This document shows positions 31,500-42,225 of a stretch of 64,000 nt of DNA, piece by piece. Each line of letters begins with the position of its first letter. Position 1 is the stretch's first letter. The notes under the pieces were generated by a model. The model was given only the letters and a program-made list of their open reading frames with translations. It was not told where the DNA came from and made no database searches. Made by a program: the position numbers and the translations under genes. The DNA is from Dromiciops gliroides. Lineage: Eukaryota > Chordata > Mammalia > Microbiotheria > Microbiotheriidae. The stretch is taken from assembly GCF_019393635.1 (NCBI RefSeq), contig NC_057861.1, positions 85,429,827-85,493,826 of the forward strand, written 5' to 3'.

Positions 31500-32525
31500 T
31501 TGGTGGAGGGAGTTTTGGGGTTTTTTTCACCTGGGAGTTCCCTATCCCAGTGGAATCAAAGTTCTCTCTCCTTTTCTTCCAGCATTTGAAAGCAGGTGGG
31601 CAGGCAGAGACAGCTGCCTAACGGGGTTGGATAAACCAGGGCTTTGACCAAGGTTGTTACATTCAGGGGAATTTATTTCCTCTCTGTGGCAGTTCTCTAA
31701 ACCATCTCCCTCCCATAAATGTGCTCTCTGTGTGCTTTCTGCCCCCACTCCACCTGCTCCCATGGGTTGAGAAGCAAGGGATCATGGGTCAGCCCTGTCA
31801 AAGGTCTGGGGCTACACTCTCTGGTGGACAGGTCTCCTTTTCCAGCACTATACTCAACCAGGACCAACAATCTATTATAAGACCCCTCTGCAATTTGATT
31901 GGCGTCGGGGGGACTAGATTTCTTTATGTCATCTCTGGGCTGAGGCAGACTTTCTGTGGTGGCTCTGAAATCCTACTGGTCCAACTGAACATGGTTTGTT
32001 TCCTCATTCTGACAATCCAGACCCTTTATTAAACTGTAGGGAGCTGGCCCTTTGGGGGCCTGCTATTGAAAGGATGCTGTGTTAAGGGCAAACATTGCTT
32101 CCAGGGTCATATTGCCTGAACAGTTGTGGGAAGTTAACAGAGAAACAGATTGCTAGGGTCAATACCTGTGCGTAAAAACAAGTCTCAAGGGCAAAGGGCT
32201 GGGAGCACACAGATCCTGCTCACAATTCTAGGCCTGTTTCCTATGCACTTGGTTACTCTGGCCAAGGGATTCACTGGTAATGAATGCTTCCTGTATCTCT
32301 TGTCAGAAAACCCTGTTCTCACACCTCCATATACTCATCCAACATGTCTAGACCCCTGTTTTCCATTTCAGACTAATATCCTTGGTATCATTCAGCCTCC
32401 ATCCCTGAACTGGCTCAGCCGGTCAATAATGTCTGAGACTCACCATGGTGACCTAGTCTTCGCTGTGTCTCCATTGACCCACAGCTATGAACTTGAACTT
32501 TTGGTCTTTTTACACTTTTAAAAAT
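31500..32525. other. Unassigned stretch, no gene recognised
   Basis: About 1 kb without a repeat I can name. Plus-strand open frames of 103 codons (31721-32032) and 123 codons (32150-32521) occur. The residues show no domain, no signal peptide and no family resemblance, and composition is that of noncoding DNA. It could be an old LTR element. Confidence 0.5.
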
Positions 32526-32528
32526 TAT

Positions 32529-32678
32529 TGGGGCAGCTAGGTGGTGTAGTGGATAGAGTACCAGCCCTGGAGTCAGGAGGACCTGAGTTCAAATCTGACT
32601 TCAGACACTTGACACTTACTAGCTGTGTGACCCTGGGAAAGTCATTTAACCCCGATTGCCCCACACAAAAAAATTATC
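32529..32678 (+). mobile_element. WSINE1-like SINE
   Basis: Sense copy GGGGCAGCTAGGTGGTGTAG to CGATTGCCCCACAC. Flanks AAAAATTATT and AAAAAATTAT suggest a short A/T-rich duplication. Confidence 0.93.
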
Positions 32679-32708
32679 AAGGCCTCCAAAGAGCTTTGGT
32701 TTATGTGG

Positions 32709-32957
32709 ATAGGTGGCATAGTAGTTAGAGTGCACGGCTTAAAGTGAGAAAAACTCATCTTCCTGAGTTCAAATCTGGCCTCAGGCACTTACTAGTTACT
32801 TACTAGTGTGACCCTGGGCAAGTCACTTAACCCTGTTTGCCTCAGTTTCCTCATCTGTTAAAATATGATCTAGAGAAGGAAATGGCAAACCGCTCCAGTG
32901 TCTCTGCCAAGAAAACCCCAAATAGGGTCACAAAGAGTTGGACACAACTGAATAACA
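32709..32957 (+). mobile_element. MAR1-like SINE
   Basis: Sense copy TAGGTGGCATAGTAGTTAGA to GGACACAACTGAATAACATC. CTTACTAGTTACTTACTAGT shows a short internal duplication. Confidence 0.9.
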
Positions 32958-33269
32958 TCTATCTATATCAATGGTATTAGAAATCGAAACACCTTAGTAT
33001 TATTATAAAAATAATTTTAGTCTGGGACATACACTTTAGAATGAGGACAATATTCTGAGAACTACTACTGTGAAGCATTTGCACATCCCCTCCCAACATT
33101 CTAACCTTGGTTTGTACCTGGGGCTTCATCTGAATTGTTCTTAATCCCTGGCTTTAACTCGGCATCTGCTTCTGTTTTTTTACTTGACTGGCAGAGAAGA
33201 TGCCCTGGAAATGACATTGTGCTTGCTCACAGAAGGAGGGTCAGCTGGAAATCATTTATACTCCCAAAG

Positions 33270-33385
33270 TCCAAAATTTGGACAAATAACTTCTACCTTC
33301 TGTGCCTCGGTTTCCTCATCTGTAAAATGAGAGGCTTGGACTTGCTGTAATTGCTATGGTCTCTTCCAGTTCTGACAGAGTATTT
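33270..33385 (+). repeat. MIR fragment
   Basis: CTGTGCCTCGGTTTCCTCAT, GTAAAATGAGAGGCTTGGAC, TCTCTTCCAGTTCTGAC. Confidence 0.7.
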
Positions 33386-33449
33386 CTGAAAGCTCGTTAC
33401 ATCTCTGACAATATGTTCCTAGCATCTCTCCCCCATTAAGATTCTAGGT

Positions 33450-33609
33450 GTTTTGTTTTGTTTTGGCTTTTTTGCAGGGCAATGGGAGTTAAGTGACTTG
33501 CCCAGGGTCACACCGCTAGTAAGTGTCAAGTGTCTGAGGCTGGATTTGAACTCAGGTACTCCTGAATGCAGGGTCAGTGCTCTATCCACTGCACCACCTA
33601 GCTGCCCCC
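33450..33609 (-). mobile_element. WSINE1-like SINE with target-site duplication
   Basis: Antisense copy with a (GTTTT)n-type tail; AAGATTCTAGGT at 33438-33449 and 33610-33621. Confidence 0.95.
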
Positions 33610-33656
33610 AAGATTCTAGGTTATTTTTGTACTATTCCCTTCCAGTTTTGACATTT

Positions 33657-33985
33657 TCAGTGAATAAACATTTATTAAGCTCCAACTATCTGCCAGGCAT
33701 AGTGTTAAATGTTTATCATACAAAAATTGGTGAAAGACAGTCCTTGGCCTCAAGGGGCTTACAGTCTAATGGGGAAGGCAATAAGTAAATATGTATAAAA
33801 GAGCTATACGCAGGACAAATTATATAATAATTCAAAGAGAGAAAGCACTAGAATTAAGAAGGATTGGGAAAGCCTTCCCATAGAAGGTGGTATTTTAGTT
33901 GGGACTTGAAGCTAGGGAAACCAGGAGGCAGAAATGAGGAGGGAAAACATTCCAGGCATGGGAGATAGCCAGAGAAAATGCCTGT
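33657..33985 (-). repeat. L2 antisense fragment
   Basis: AATAAACATTTATTAAGCTC, CTTACAGTCTAATGGGGAAG, AGAAGGATTGGGAAAGCCTT and CATTCCAGGCATGGGAGATA. Confidence 0.8.
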
Positions 33986-33986
33986 T

Positions 33987-34137
33987 TCTTTTTTTTTTTT
34001 TGCAGGCCAATAGGGGTTAAGTGACTTTCCCAGGGTCACACAGCTAGTAAGTGTCAAGTGTCTGAGGATGGATTTGAACTCAGGTCCTCCTGAATCCAGG
34101 GCCAGTGCTTTATCCACTGCGCCACCTAGCTGCCCCA
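33987..34137 (-). mobile_element. WSINE1-like SINE
   Basis: Antisense full copy ending CACTGCGCCACCTAGCTGCC at the edge of the L2 fragment. Confidence 0.94.
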
Positions 34138-34216
34138 ACCCATTTACTCTTACTCCAAACTCAGTGTTCCTTTCCTTGGAGAAGATATCTTCATCAAAGT
34201 TCCTTCCAACTCTAAT

Positions 34217-34405
34217 TTTCTTCTTCTTCTTCTTCTTCTTCTTCTTCTTCTTCTTCTTCTTCTTCTTCTTCTTCTTCTCCTCCTACTACTACCACCACCA
34301 CCACCACCACCACCACCACCACCTATTACTACCACAACTACTACTACTAGGAATAATACTAGTAGTAACTACTATAAGTAGTAATTAGTAGTCACAGCAG
34401 CAGTG
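34217..34405. repeat. (TTC)n(CCA)n(TAC)n compound trinucleotide tract
   Basis: About 60 bp of TTC (34217-34276), then TCC/TAC, about 35 bp of CCA (34287-34322) and imperfect TAC/TAG triplets to 34405. The period stays three throughout. Poly-F and poly-H frames are artefacts. Confidence 0.96.
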
Positions 34406-34424
34406 ATAACAGCAATAATCACCA

Positions 34425-34620
34425 CTATTCACTTTTATGAAGTATGTCCCCTGTGTGGTAGGCAGTGTGAGTGACCATTATACCCATTTTAGAAATGGGG
34501 AAACTGAGGTTCAGAGAGGCCTAGTGACAGAGGCCCATGCTCCCACAGCTAGGAAGATCAAAGCCAAAACGGGAATCATGATTTCTCAATTATGGGTCCA
34601 AAGCTGTGCCCACACCCCAG
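34425..34620 (-). repeat. MIR fragment
   Basis: CATTTTAGAAATGGGGAAAC, TGAGGTTCAGAGAGGCCTAG, GCTCCCACAGCTAGGAAGAT. Confidence 0.65.
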
Positions 34621-34624
34621 GGCT

Positions 34625-35080
34625 CCTTCCTTCCATCTCTGTCATTCTTTGGTACTAGGTCAGTTATTCAATGTCAGCATTAGCTCTAGTGATAGTGGAC
34701 AATGAGGGTTTCATATGTGCAATATTTGGAGGATACAGGGCTTTCCCCCATGTATTATATCTGCTTACTAATAAATAATTATTAATTAAATAGCAATAAA
34801 ATTCAAATTTAAAATATTAATATATAATCATAAATAGAGGTGCCGTTAAAGCCCTTGCTGTTTATGACTGCCAGCTACCAGAGGACAGTGAGGTCAGATG
34901 ATCAATATAAAAGGACCAGTCATTGTCCCCCAAAGCTAGAGATTTCAAGAAAATCAAAATTCAATTTGCGACTATTAGATTAGAAATTTGGGCTCAATAA
35001 TGAGCAGAAATGTCATTTTTTAAAATCCTAAGTAAAAATCTACCAAATAATCATTTCATTTTCAATGCCAGCAAAACAGC
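34625..35080. other. Unassigned AT-rich stretch
   Basis: About 450 bp; nothing recognised. TTAATTAAATAGC-type AT runs lie at 34770-34830. Confidence 0.5.
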
Positions 35081-35084
35081 CCAT

Positions 35085-35262
35085 CAATTTCTCTCATTCC
35101 ATTTGATCTGAAAAACAACGCTGGGAGATAGGTGTTATTATTGTCCCTTTTTTACAGATGAAAAAAACAACTTGCGCAGGGCCACACAGCTAGCAAGTAT
35201 CTGAGGCCAGATTTGAACTTAGGACATCCTGACTCAAGACCCAGAGCTCTACCTACTGAGCC
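35085..35262 (-). repeat. MIR-type CORE-SINE
   Basis: CATTCCATTTGATCTGAAAA, GGCCACACAGCTAGCAAGTA, CCAGATTTGAACTTAGGACA. Confidence 0.8.
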
Positions 35263-35267
35263 TATTT

Positions 35268-35500
35268 TCATGAGACCTCAGACAATTCACTCCCTTCTGG
35301 GCCTCGGTTTCCTGATCTATTAAAAAACAAATGGGTTGGACTAAGCATTCTTCAGAGTCCCTTTTGTGATCTTTCCCATTTTGTATGTGTCATGTTCTAG
35401 AAAGGTAGTGTGGTATGGTAGCTGGAAGAAGCTCAGTACTGGGAATAATGAGACCTGGGTTCCAGTCCTGGCCCTGCTATTCATTTGCTATGTAAACAAA
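35268..35500 (+). repeat. MIR fragments
   Basis: Two sense pieces: 35268-35372 (TGGGCCTCGGTTTCCTGATC) and 35400-35500 (GGTTCCAGTCCTGGCCCTG). Confidence 0.6.
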
Positions 35501-35504
35501 AACC

Positions 35505-36068
35505 CATCGTGATACCTCTCTACCTATACCTTCTATCTTTGCCTTTGACATTCTATGAACTACATTTCTAATCCTGAGAGAATAATGTCATTGGAAGAAA
35601 ACTGTTTAATTATAAAGGAAAAAAGACTTAAATGCGAAAGCAGGACATATTATTATAAGCTGATTGATGCCTATGTCTTGCCACCTAGAGGTCATTCCTG
35701 ATGTATGAAAAGACTCCTGGTTCCCTTTACTTCACAAGAGTTCACATTTCTTTCCCCCTCTTTACTCAAATAGTGATCATCTTTTTATGCTTGAGTTTCA
35801 GCTTCAGAATTGAGTATGTGACCATCATGCTAGGAACTAGATTGATAGAGTCAGGGAATGCTATATTTAGAGTCTACTCTGACTTTATTCAAAGCATCTG
35901 GCAAACTCTCTTTTATGATTCCTATGGACAAGGAGAGATGTCAGCTAGATGAGAGATGGTATGGTGAAGTGGATCTAGAAATGGATGAATGGCTAGAACT
36001 GAAGAGTGATTATTGATGACTCAACGTAGGGTTCTCCTTCTTGAGCAAAGACTGGATGACCTTTTGTT
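35505..36068. other. Unassigned stretch, no gene seen
   Basis: About 560 bp; an 83-codon plus frame at 35701-35952 shows no recognisable domain. Confidence 0.5.
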
Positions 36069-36085
36069 GAGTAGAAAGCATTCTT

Positions 36086-36249
36086 TTTTTTTTTTTTTTT
36101 TTTTGTCTTTTTGGCAGGGCAATGAGGGTTAAGTGACTTGCCCAGGGTCACACAGCTAGTAAGTGTCAAGTGTCTGAGGTCAGATTTGAACTCAGGTCCT
36201 CCTGAATCCAGGGCCAGTGCTTTATCCACTGCGCCACCTAGCTTCCCCC
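36086..36249 (-). mobile_element. WSINE1-like SINE with 17-bp target-site duplication
   Basis: Antisense copy with a long T tail. GAGTAGAAAGCATTCTT (36069-36085) versus GAGTAGAAAGTATTCTT (36250-36266), one mismatch. Confidence 0.96.
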
Positions 36250-36459
36250 GAGTAGAAAGTATTCTTGTTCAGTTATGAGTGGGACTTGAAGTCCCTACCA
36301 GCATTAAGAGTCTGTGATTCTTTATGGAATCATTCATTTCAGTGTTTGGATAGACCTCAGAATATGATGATAGATTAGACATGGTTTCTGCCTTCATTGA
36401 GCTTACAGTCTAATAAATGCAAATGGTGACATGTGAGACAGCCATAATACACAATATTA

Positions 36460-36765
36460 GGACAGCTAGGTGGCACGGTAGATAAGAGCACTGGCCCTGA
36501 AGTTGGGAGGACCTGAATTCAAATCTCATTTCAGACACTTTCTAGCTATGTGACCCTGGGAAAGTCACTTGCCCCCAATTGCCTGAAACATCTGGGGCCA
36601 TCTCTAGTCATTATGTTAACATATCTTGCCACTGGACCCAGATGACTCCAGAGGAAAAAGTGAGGATGGTGACTTTGTACAACCCTTCTTCACTTAAATC
36701 CAATTCAGTACAAGTCATGACATCTGTCATGGTCCTCTTCGGAAATGAAGGACAAACAACAACAG
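36460..36765 (+). mobile_element. Composite SINE with RTE-like tail and target-site duplication
   Basis: Starts with a tRNA head (GACAGCTAGGTGGCACGG) and CORE. It continues past the usual end into CCACTGGACCCAGATGACTC, CACTTAAATCCAATTCAG and GAAATGAAGGACAAACAACA. The duplication is TACACAATATTA (36448-36459) versus TATACAATATTA (36766-36777). Its target is antisense L2-like text (36320-36459 and 36780-36830). Confidence 0.85.
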
Positions 36766-36974
36766 TATACAATATTATAGTACATTAAGAAAAAGGATGA
36801 GCATTTATTAGGTACCTAATATGTGATAGGTACTGTGATAAGACAATATCTCATTAGATCCTTATAACAACCTTGAGAGATATACATCCAAATTTATGTA
36901 AAGTATATACAAAGTAATTTCAGGAGGTTATTAACAGCAGGGAGGCTAAGGCAAAGTTTCTTGAAGCAGGTAAC

Positions 36975-37195
36975 ACTAGAACTTTTTTGTTGCTTGTCCT
37001 TCCTGAAGAGGACCAGTGACATCAGGAGAGTGATATACTGACTTGTGGATGAATTGGATTGAAGTGAGGCAGAGCTCTCCTCCAGAGACATTGAAGTCTG
37101 GTGGCAAGACAGAAGTCAGGATGACTGGTGATGGGCAGGGATGCACTGGGTGACCTTGGCCTTTCTAAATTAAGGTCTTTCCCAACTGGACTTTA
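36975..37195 (-). mobile_element. RTE-tailed composite SINE, antisense, truncated
   Basis: GCTTGTCCTTCCTGAAGAGG, ACCAGTGACATCAGGAGAG, ATTGGATTGAAGTGAGGCAG and GGCAAGACAGAAGTCAGGAT are the reverse complement of the tail region of the copy at 36460. The tRNA head is missing. Confidence 0.7.
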
Positions 37196-37224
37196 AAGGG
37201 AGTTTAGGGGTTCTCTGAGGCAGT

Positions 37225-37600
37225 AGGGAAGAAGAAGAGCACTATGGGCATAGTGAAAGCCTGTGTAAAGGGTTTGGGAGCACGAGACGGATTGTTGTGT
37301 ATGAGGAATAGTCCGTAAGCAAGTTAGCCTGGAATATGGTATGCGGGAGGAAGAATATTCAGTATGGAAAGGCAAGCTGGAGCCAGATTGTGAACGCCAA
37401 ACAAAGGAGTTTGCATTTTATTCTAGAAGCATTGGGAGCCACTGGGAGCTTTTTGTGGAGGGAACTGATAGGGTCCATTTGGTCCACTGATGTGGTATCG
37501 TCTCAAAATACTACTTTGGCAGTTGTGTGGAAGATGGCTCGGAGAGGGGAGAGGCTAGAAGCAAAGAGCCCAGTTAGCAGGTTTTTGTGGTAAACCAATA
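37225..37600 (-). repeat. L2 antisense fragment
   Basis: GATTGTGAACGCCAAACAAA, TTGGGAGCCACTGGGAGC, ACTTTGGCAGTTGTGTGGAA are antisense L2 coding text. Confidence 0.75.
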
Positions 37601-37716
37601 GTCCATTTTATTATTAATATTACATCACAACAAATTATGATAATTATATTAGGATATCATAACAACTATTAATATCTGATCAATGATAATATTAATTATT
37701 AATAATAGCTTTCATT

Positions 37717-37874
37717 GGGGCAGCTAGGTGGTGAAGTGGATAAAACACCAGCCCTGTATTCAAGAGGACCTGAATTCAAATCTGGCCTCAGACACTTGAC
37801 ACTTACTAGCTGTGTGACCCTAGGCAAGTCACTTAACTCCAATTGCCTCACCAACAAAACAAAACAAAACACAA
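37717..37874 (+). mobile_element. WSINE1-like SINE in a MIR, with 16-bp target-site duplication
   Basis: Sense copy with a (CAAAA)n tail. AATAATAGCTTTCATT (37701-37716) versus AATAATAGCTCTCATT (37875-37890). A MIR 3' part follows to about 37950. Confidence 0.95.
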
Positions 37875-37975
37875 AATAATAGCTCTCATTTATATAAGGC
37901 ATTAAGGTTCTCAAAGCACTTTATCCACATTAACTAATTTGAGAGCTTTTCTTATTCATTTAAAAAAACTTAAAG

Positions 37976-38129
37976 GGGCAGCTAGGTGGCACAGTGGATA
38001 GAGTGCCACTCCTGGATTCAGGAGGACCTGAGTTCAAATCCGGCCTCAGACACTTCACAACTACTATCTGTGTGACCCTGGGCGAGTCATTTAACCCCAA
38101 TTGCCTCACCAAAACCAAAACCAAACAAA
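37976..38129 (+). mobile_element. WSINE1-like SINE
   Basis: Sense full copy GGGGCAGCTAGGTGGCACAG to CCCAATTGCCTCACC with a (CCAAA)n tail. Flanking text near AAACTTAAA/AAACTTCAAA is a possible duplication. Confidence 0.94.
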
Positions 38130-38320
38130 ACTTCAAAAAAAGGAAAATCTCCTAAAAATTATTGTAATCCATACTCTGAGCTCACTCTTCCAATCCTCAC
38201 TTGCACTGGTGGCTCAGGGTTCTTGGAATAACCCTCAGGAATTGGGAATTTTCTATCACTATTGCTCAAGAGCATAATTCCCTTAGTATCAGTAACTGGT
38301 TAACATTGCTTAGCTTTTTC

Positions 38321-38492
38321 TTTTTCTTTGTTGGTTTTGGTTTTGGTTTTTTGGTGAGGCAATTGGGGTTAAGTGATTTGCCCAGGGTCACACAGCTAGT
38401 AAGTGTCAAGTGTCTGAGACCAAATTTGAACTCAGGTACTCCTGACTCCAGGGCTGGTGCTCTATCCACTGTGCCATCTAGCTGCCCCATCA
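38321..38492 (-). mobile_element. WSINE1-like SINE with target-site duplication
   Basis: Antisense copy with a (GGTTTT)n tail; CTTAGCTTTTTC at 38309-38320 and 38493-38504. Confidence 0.95.
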
Positions 38493-38504
38493 CTTAGCTT
38501 TTTC

Positions 38505-39310
38505 AAAGGAATATTTGCTAAGAAAATACAAGGACCGAAATACAATAAGGGTCCCCCCTCGCAAACAGGAGGCACATTCTCTGCCCCCCCCAACAAGTCT
38601 CTGGGGAAGGTGGACTCAGATTTAAAGTGATGAATACAAAACAACCCAGCCCATCTGTAACCTAGGGGAGAAGGATAGTATTTCCTGGCCCTGATATTCC
38701 TTTTCTCATTTCAAGGAGTCCATGCCAGGTTCACTTCCTCCCTGGCTCAGCTAAGATGGCTCCCTACCGGGCGGGCTCAAGCAGGTTGCTCTTCGGGGCT
38801 GCTTCAAGGTTTCATCACCAGACTCGACTTCTGTGGCTTCTGGCTCTGGGACTCTGGCTGTCGGTGGGACCTCAGATGGCTTTGATGGATCACCTGGTCT
38901 CTCCAATCAGCTGAGTGTTGCCCTTGGTGGCTCCCCCAGTGTCACTAATCACCCAGGCACTCCCATCTCCTGAAACTCATTCACCTAAGAACAAGACAGA
39001 GGAAACACAATAGAGAGAGAGGAAACATAGGCCCCGTGTAACATATGGCAGCTGAGTGAAGGGACCCCTCCCCTTCTACCCAGGAGCCTTGCAGTTCTGG
39101 CCTCTGACTGCCACCAGGGAAGAGAATGAGACATCATCTGCTCAGATCCCTTTGTATTCACACTCAGTTCCAGCTCAGCAGGCAATTAAAAGGATTTTCT
39201 TCACCATGCAGCAAGCCTACGGGAGATAGAAGCTACCTGCATGTGCTCTTAAAGGAATAGAGAGGGTTAGGGGAAGAGGTGTAGTTAAGGGGCAGATGAG
39301 AGGAAATGGA
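38505..39310. other. GC-richer unique stretch with one short candidate frame
   Basis: About 800 bp without recognised repeats. A 52-codon plus-strand frame at 38756-38914 has AAGATGG around its ATG and a hydrophobic core of leucine and tryptophan at residues 25-35 that looks like a signal peptide. I do not recognise the protein, and no downstream exon is evident. A chance frame is the safer reading. Confidence 0.4.
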
Positions 39311-39312
39311 AG

Positions 39313-39313
<1 letters not shown>

Positions 39314-39390
<77 letters not shown>
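39314..39390. repeat. (GT)n microsatellite
   Basis: Perfect GT run of about 37 units on the plus strand. Its length suggests high allelic variability. Confidence 0.98.
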
Positions 39391-39944
39391 TGGGGGTTGG
39401 GGACTGGACCAGAGAATCCATCAGGCTCTTTCTGTCTTTAAATCCTAGGATGTTAACATCGAAGTGGCTTGCTGAAGATGAGCATGTTTCAGAGGATACA
39501 AAAGAAATTCCCGCTGTTTCCCAAAGTCGGCCAGAAGGAGGCGCAGGTTTCAAGCAAATATTTGTAAGGCTGAATTGCTCTCAAAGGTTGGTCTGTACTT
39601 TGAGAAGGGGAAAAAAAAGTAGGTACTCACATTTTCCTCCTGCCCAAAGTAGAAGTGAGGAGAATGAAAGGCATTAAGTCCTCCAGGTTGAAACAGATCT
39701 TTCTTTTCAAAGCTGGTACTGCAGAAAGCTGTCTTGGCTCGCCTTGTGTTCAGCTGCATCTGGCTGGGAGGGCAGCCAAGAAAGCAGCTTTTTCTGCTCA
39801 AAGTAAGTAGAGCAGGCAGGCCCTGATCACGAGGTCAGTCATGATGGTGGGTACCCACCCGGGGAGCAACTCCCATCCCTGACCTGCAGAGCCTGTCCAC
39901 GCTGTCAACTTCCAGCTTCCAGCTGACAACTTGCCATATGACTA
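39391..39944. other. Unassigned stretch with an exon-like segment
   Basis: No repeat recognised. Positions 39449-39546 lie between a pyrimidine-rich AG acceptor (TCTTTCTGTCTTTAAATCCTAG region, AG at 39447-39448) and a GT donor of weak fit (39547-39548). The 98 bases stay open in one frame, but the residues match nothing I know. Confidence 0.35.
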
Positions 39945-40115
39945 TAGACTAATGATAGAACTGGAGACCGATGGGGAGCCTCACTGACTTATCTATCCCA
40001 ACTCCTTCGTTTATAGAAAAGAAAACTGGCCCAGAGAAGGGAAGGGTTCTGTCCAAGGTCACATAGGGAGCCACAGTGGCCAGACTAAAGGTAGAACTCA
40101 GGTTCATCCAGAATT
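39945..40115. repeat. CR1-type 3' end or MIR-like fragment
   Basis: AATGATAGAACTGGAGACCG, GGCCCAGAGAAGGGAAGGG, AAGGTCACATAGGGAGCC. Old. Confidence 0.5.
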
Positions 40116-40267
40116 GTCGTTATTATTGTTACTATTATGCCCCTATTTTAATCTACTCCTCTTATCCCTTACCACTACATTTCTGTTTCTTCCTCTGTCA
40201 AACAAAAATACCAATACTCACATTACCTACCTCAGTGCATTGTTGTGAAGATCCAAATGAGGTAATA

Positions 40268-40665
40268 ATTAATCAACAAGCATTTATTAAGCACCTACTA
40301 GGTGTCAGGCACTGAAGATACACAGGTAGAAGCTAACTAATCCTTCCCTTTAGGGAGCTGAAATTGTAATAGGGAACAACATACAGTGTAAAGGTGTAAA
40401 CTAAACACAAAACAGATACAAGTTCATCTTTGTTTGAAAAGCACAAATAGCCAGGGTGTTGGAGGTGGGTAGGGGAAAGATGTAGTGAGGCCTCATAAGC
40501 AAGTGGGGCACTTCAGTTCAATCTGGAAGAAAAGCAGGAATTCTAAGAGGTTAGAATGAAGTACATTCCAGGCGTAGGGGATAGTCAGTACAAGGCAGGC
40601 AGGCAGGTGAGTGATGGAGTGTCTTGGGTTAGGAACAGCAAGAAGGTCAGTTTGATTGGTTATAC
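40268..40665 (-). repeat. L2 antisense fragment
   Basis: AACAAGCATTTATTAAGCAC, GAGCTGAAATTGTAATAGGG, TACATTCCAGGCGTAGGGG and GGAACAGCAAGAAGGTCAGT. A sense MIR scrap precedes it at 40180-40267. Confidence 0.75.
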
Positions 40666-40850
40666 TTTGTAAACTCTATAGCAATGGACAAATATAAGCT
40701 ATTGCCATATTGGTCCCAATTATAAATATGGGTATACAGTGCTTAGGAGGGAGGGGTATTATATAAACCATTGCCACAAAATTATACTATAAAAGGTTGC
40801 TTGTTTGTTTTGTAATGTTTTTCCATTCAGGTGAAGGGAGATATGAGTTC

Positions 40851-41004
40851 TTTTTGGGGGGGGGGGGCGGAGCAATGAGGGTTAAGTGACTTGCCCAGGG
40901 TCACACAGCTAGTGCAGTGTCAAATGTCTGAGGCTGGACTTGAACTCAGGTCCTCCTGAATCCAGGGCCAGTGCTTTATCCACCGCACCACCTAGCTGCC
41001 CCCA
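40851..41004 (-). mobile_element. WSINE1-like SINE with target-site duplication
   Basis: Antisense copy whose tail position is a G run (40856-40867) instead of T. AGATATGAGTT at 40839-40849 and 41005-41015. Confidence 0.94.
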
Positions 41005-41007
41005 AGA

Positions 41008-41360
41008 TATGAGTTTTAATTCTGACAGATACTTTTTAGCTGTGTGACTCTGGATAAGTCACTTAACTTCTCTTCCATTCCTTCATTTGTAAAATGAGAG
41101 GAATAGACTAGATAACTACTAAGATTTCTTTTAGTTCTAAATCAATGATTCTGTGAAAGATACTTTTTTTTTTCTTTTTGGTCACTGCTCCCTCCAATCA
41201 TAGTGCAATGGAAAGAGCCTTGAATGTGGAATAAGTGGATATGGGTTCAAGTCTCAGCTCTGTTAGTTATTTCCTGTGTGATCTAATACAAATCACTTAA
41301 CTTCTTTCTGAGTCTTAATTCTTTCATGTATATAAAGAGGGGACCTCAAAGGTATTCTTC
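41008..41360 (+). repeat. Two MIR fragments in tandem
   Basis: 41008-41157 (TTTTAGCTGTGTGACTCTGG) and 41201-41360 (TGGGTTCAAGTCTCAGCTCT). Both sense and divergent. Confidence 0.75.
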
Positions 41361-41445
41361 TAAAATAAAATAACAACACCAACACCACCATCACATTCAT
41401 GTACTTCCTTACTAAGAGTGGGATTCTAGGCAGTTACTATCCTTT

Positions 41446-41710
41446 TTGGGCTGCTGGTGACTCAGTGGATAGAGCATTGGGCTTGGAATCAGGAAGACCT
41501 GATTTCAAATTGGGCCTCAAACACTTATTAGCTTTGTGACCCTGGGCAAGTTACAACCTCTGTTTGCCTTAGTTTCCTTACCGTAAAATAGAGATAATAA
41601 TAGTGTCTACCCCCTTGGTTGTTGTAGGGATCAAATAAGATAATATTTATGTTAAAAACACTTAGCTGCATGCCTGGCACATAGTAGGTACTATGTAATT
41701 GTTTATCCTC
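41446..41710 (+). repeat. MIR-type SINE, near full length
   Basis: CTGCTGGTGACTCAGTGGAT, ATTTCAAATTGGGCCTCAAA, GATAATAATAGTGTCTACCC and terminal CTGGCACATAGTAGGTACT. Confidence 0.88.
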
Positions 41711-41714
41711 TTTT

Positions 41715-42225
41715 CCCATTCTTGCACCTGCCTTTTGTGTGCACAAATGTACAGAACACAATGAGCCTATTCATGTGCCCATATTTTCAAAGGTTTCTTT
41801 CCATTTCCTTTCTTATCCTCTCAAGTCTTGGTAATCAGATACAGTTTTTGCCTTTGTTTCATTTTTGGAAAGTATCCTTCTGTTTTCTTCCCTGGAGGAT
41901 ATGTTTGTGCAATAAAGTTACAGGAGATAAATTACACCTAGCTCAGCAATCACTCAGAGGTAGTCCTCTGTTGTCTCAAGATCAGTGGGAGGCATATGAA
42001 TGGACAATTTTCTTTTTAAAAAATGCTTATTAATATATTTGTATCACCTTCATTTCCAAACATGTCCCTTCCTTCTCACTTGCACCAAGAAACAAAGAGT
42101 AAAAAAGAAAGCAGTTCAGGTAAAAGTAACCAACATTTCTACGAAGTTTGACACCTTTTACAAAGAAGAGATGCATTTTCTTTTCTTTTTTTTTTTTTTT
42201 GGTCTAAACTTGGTCTTTATAATTA
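41715..42225. other. Unassigned stretch, no gene seen
   Basis: About 500 bp. Plus frames of 103 and 117 codons overlap here, but the second runs into the SINE-like and L1 text and neither resembles a protein. Confidence 0.5.

Noticed and set aside
31721-32521. Two plus-strand frames of 103 and 123 codons as a gene
   Set aside because: They lie in different frames, have no recognisable domain, and lack supporting splice sites or start context.
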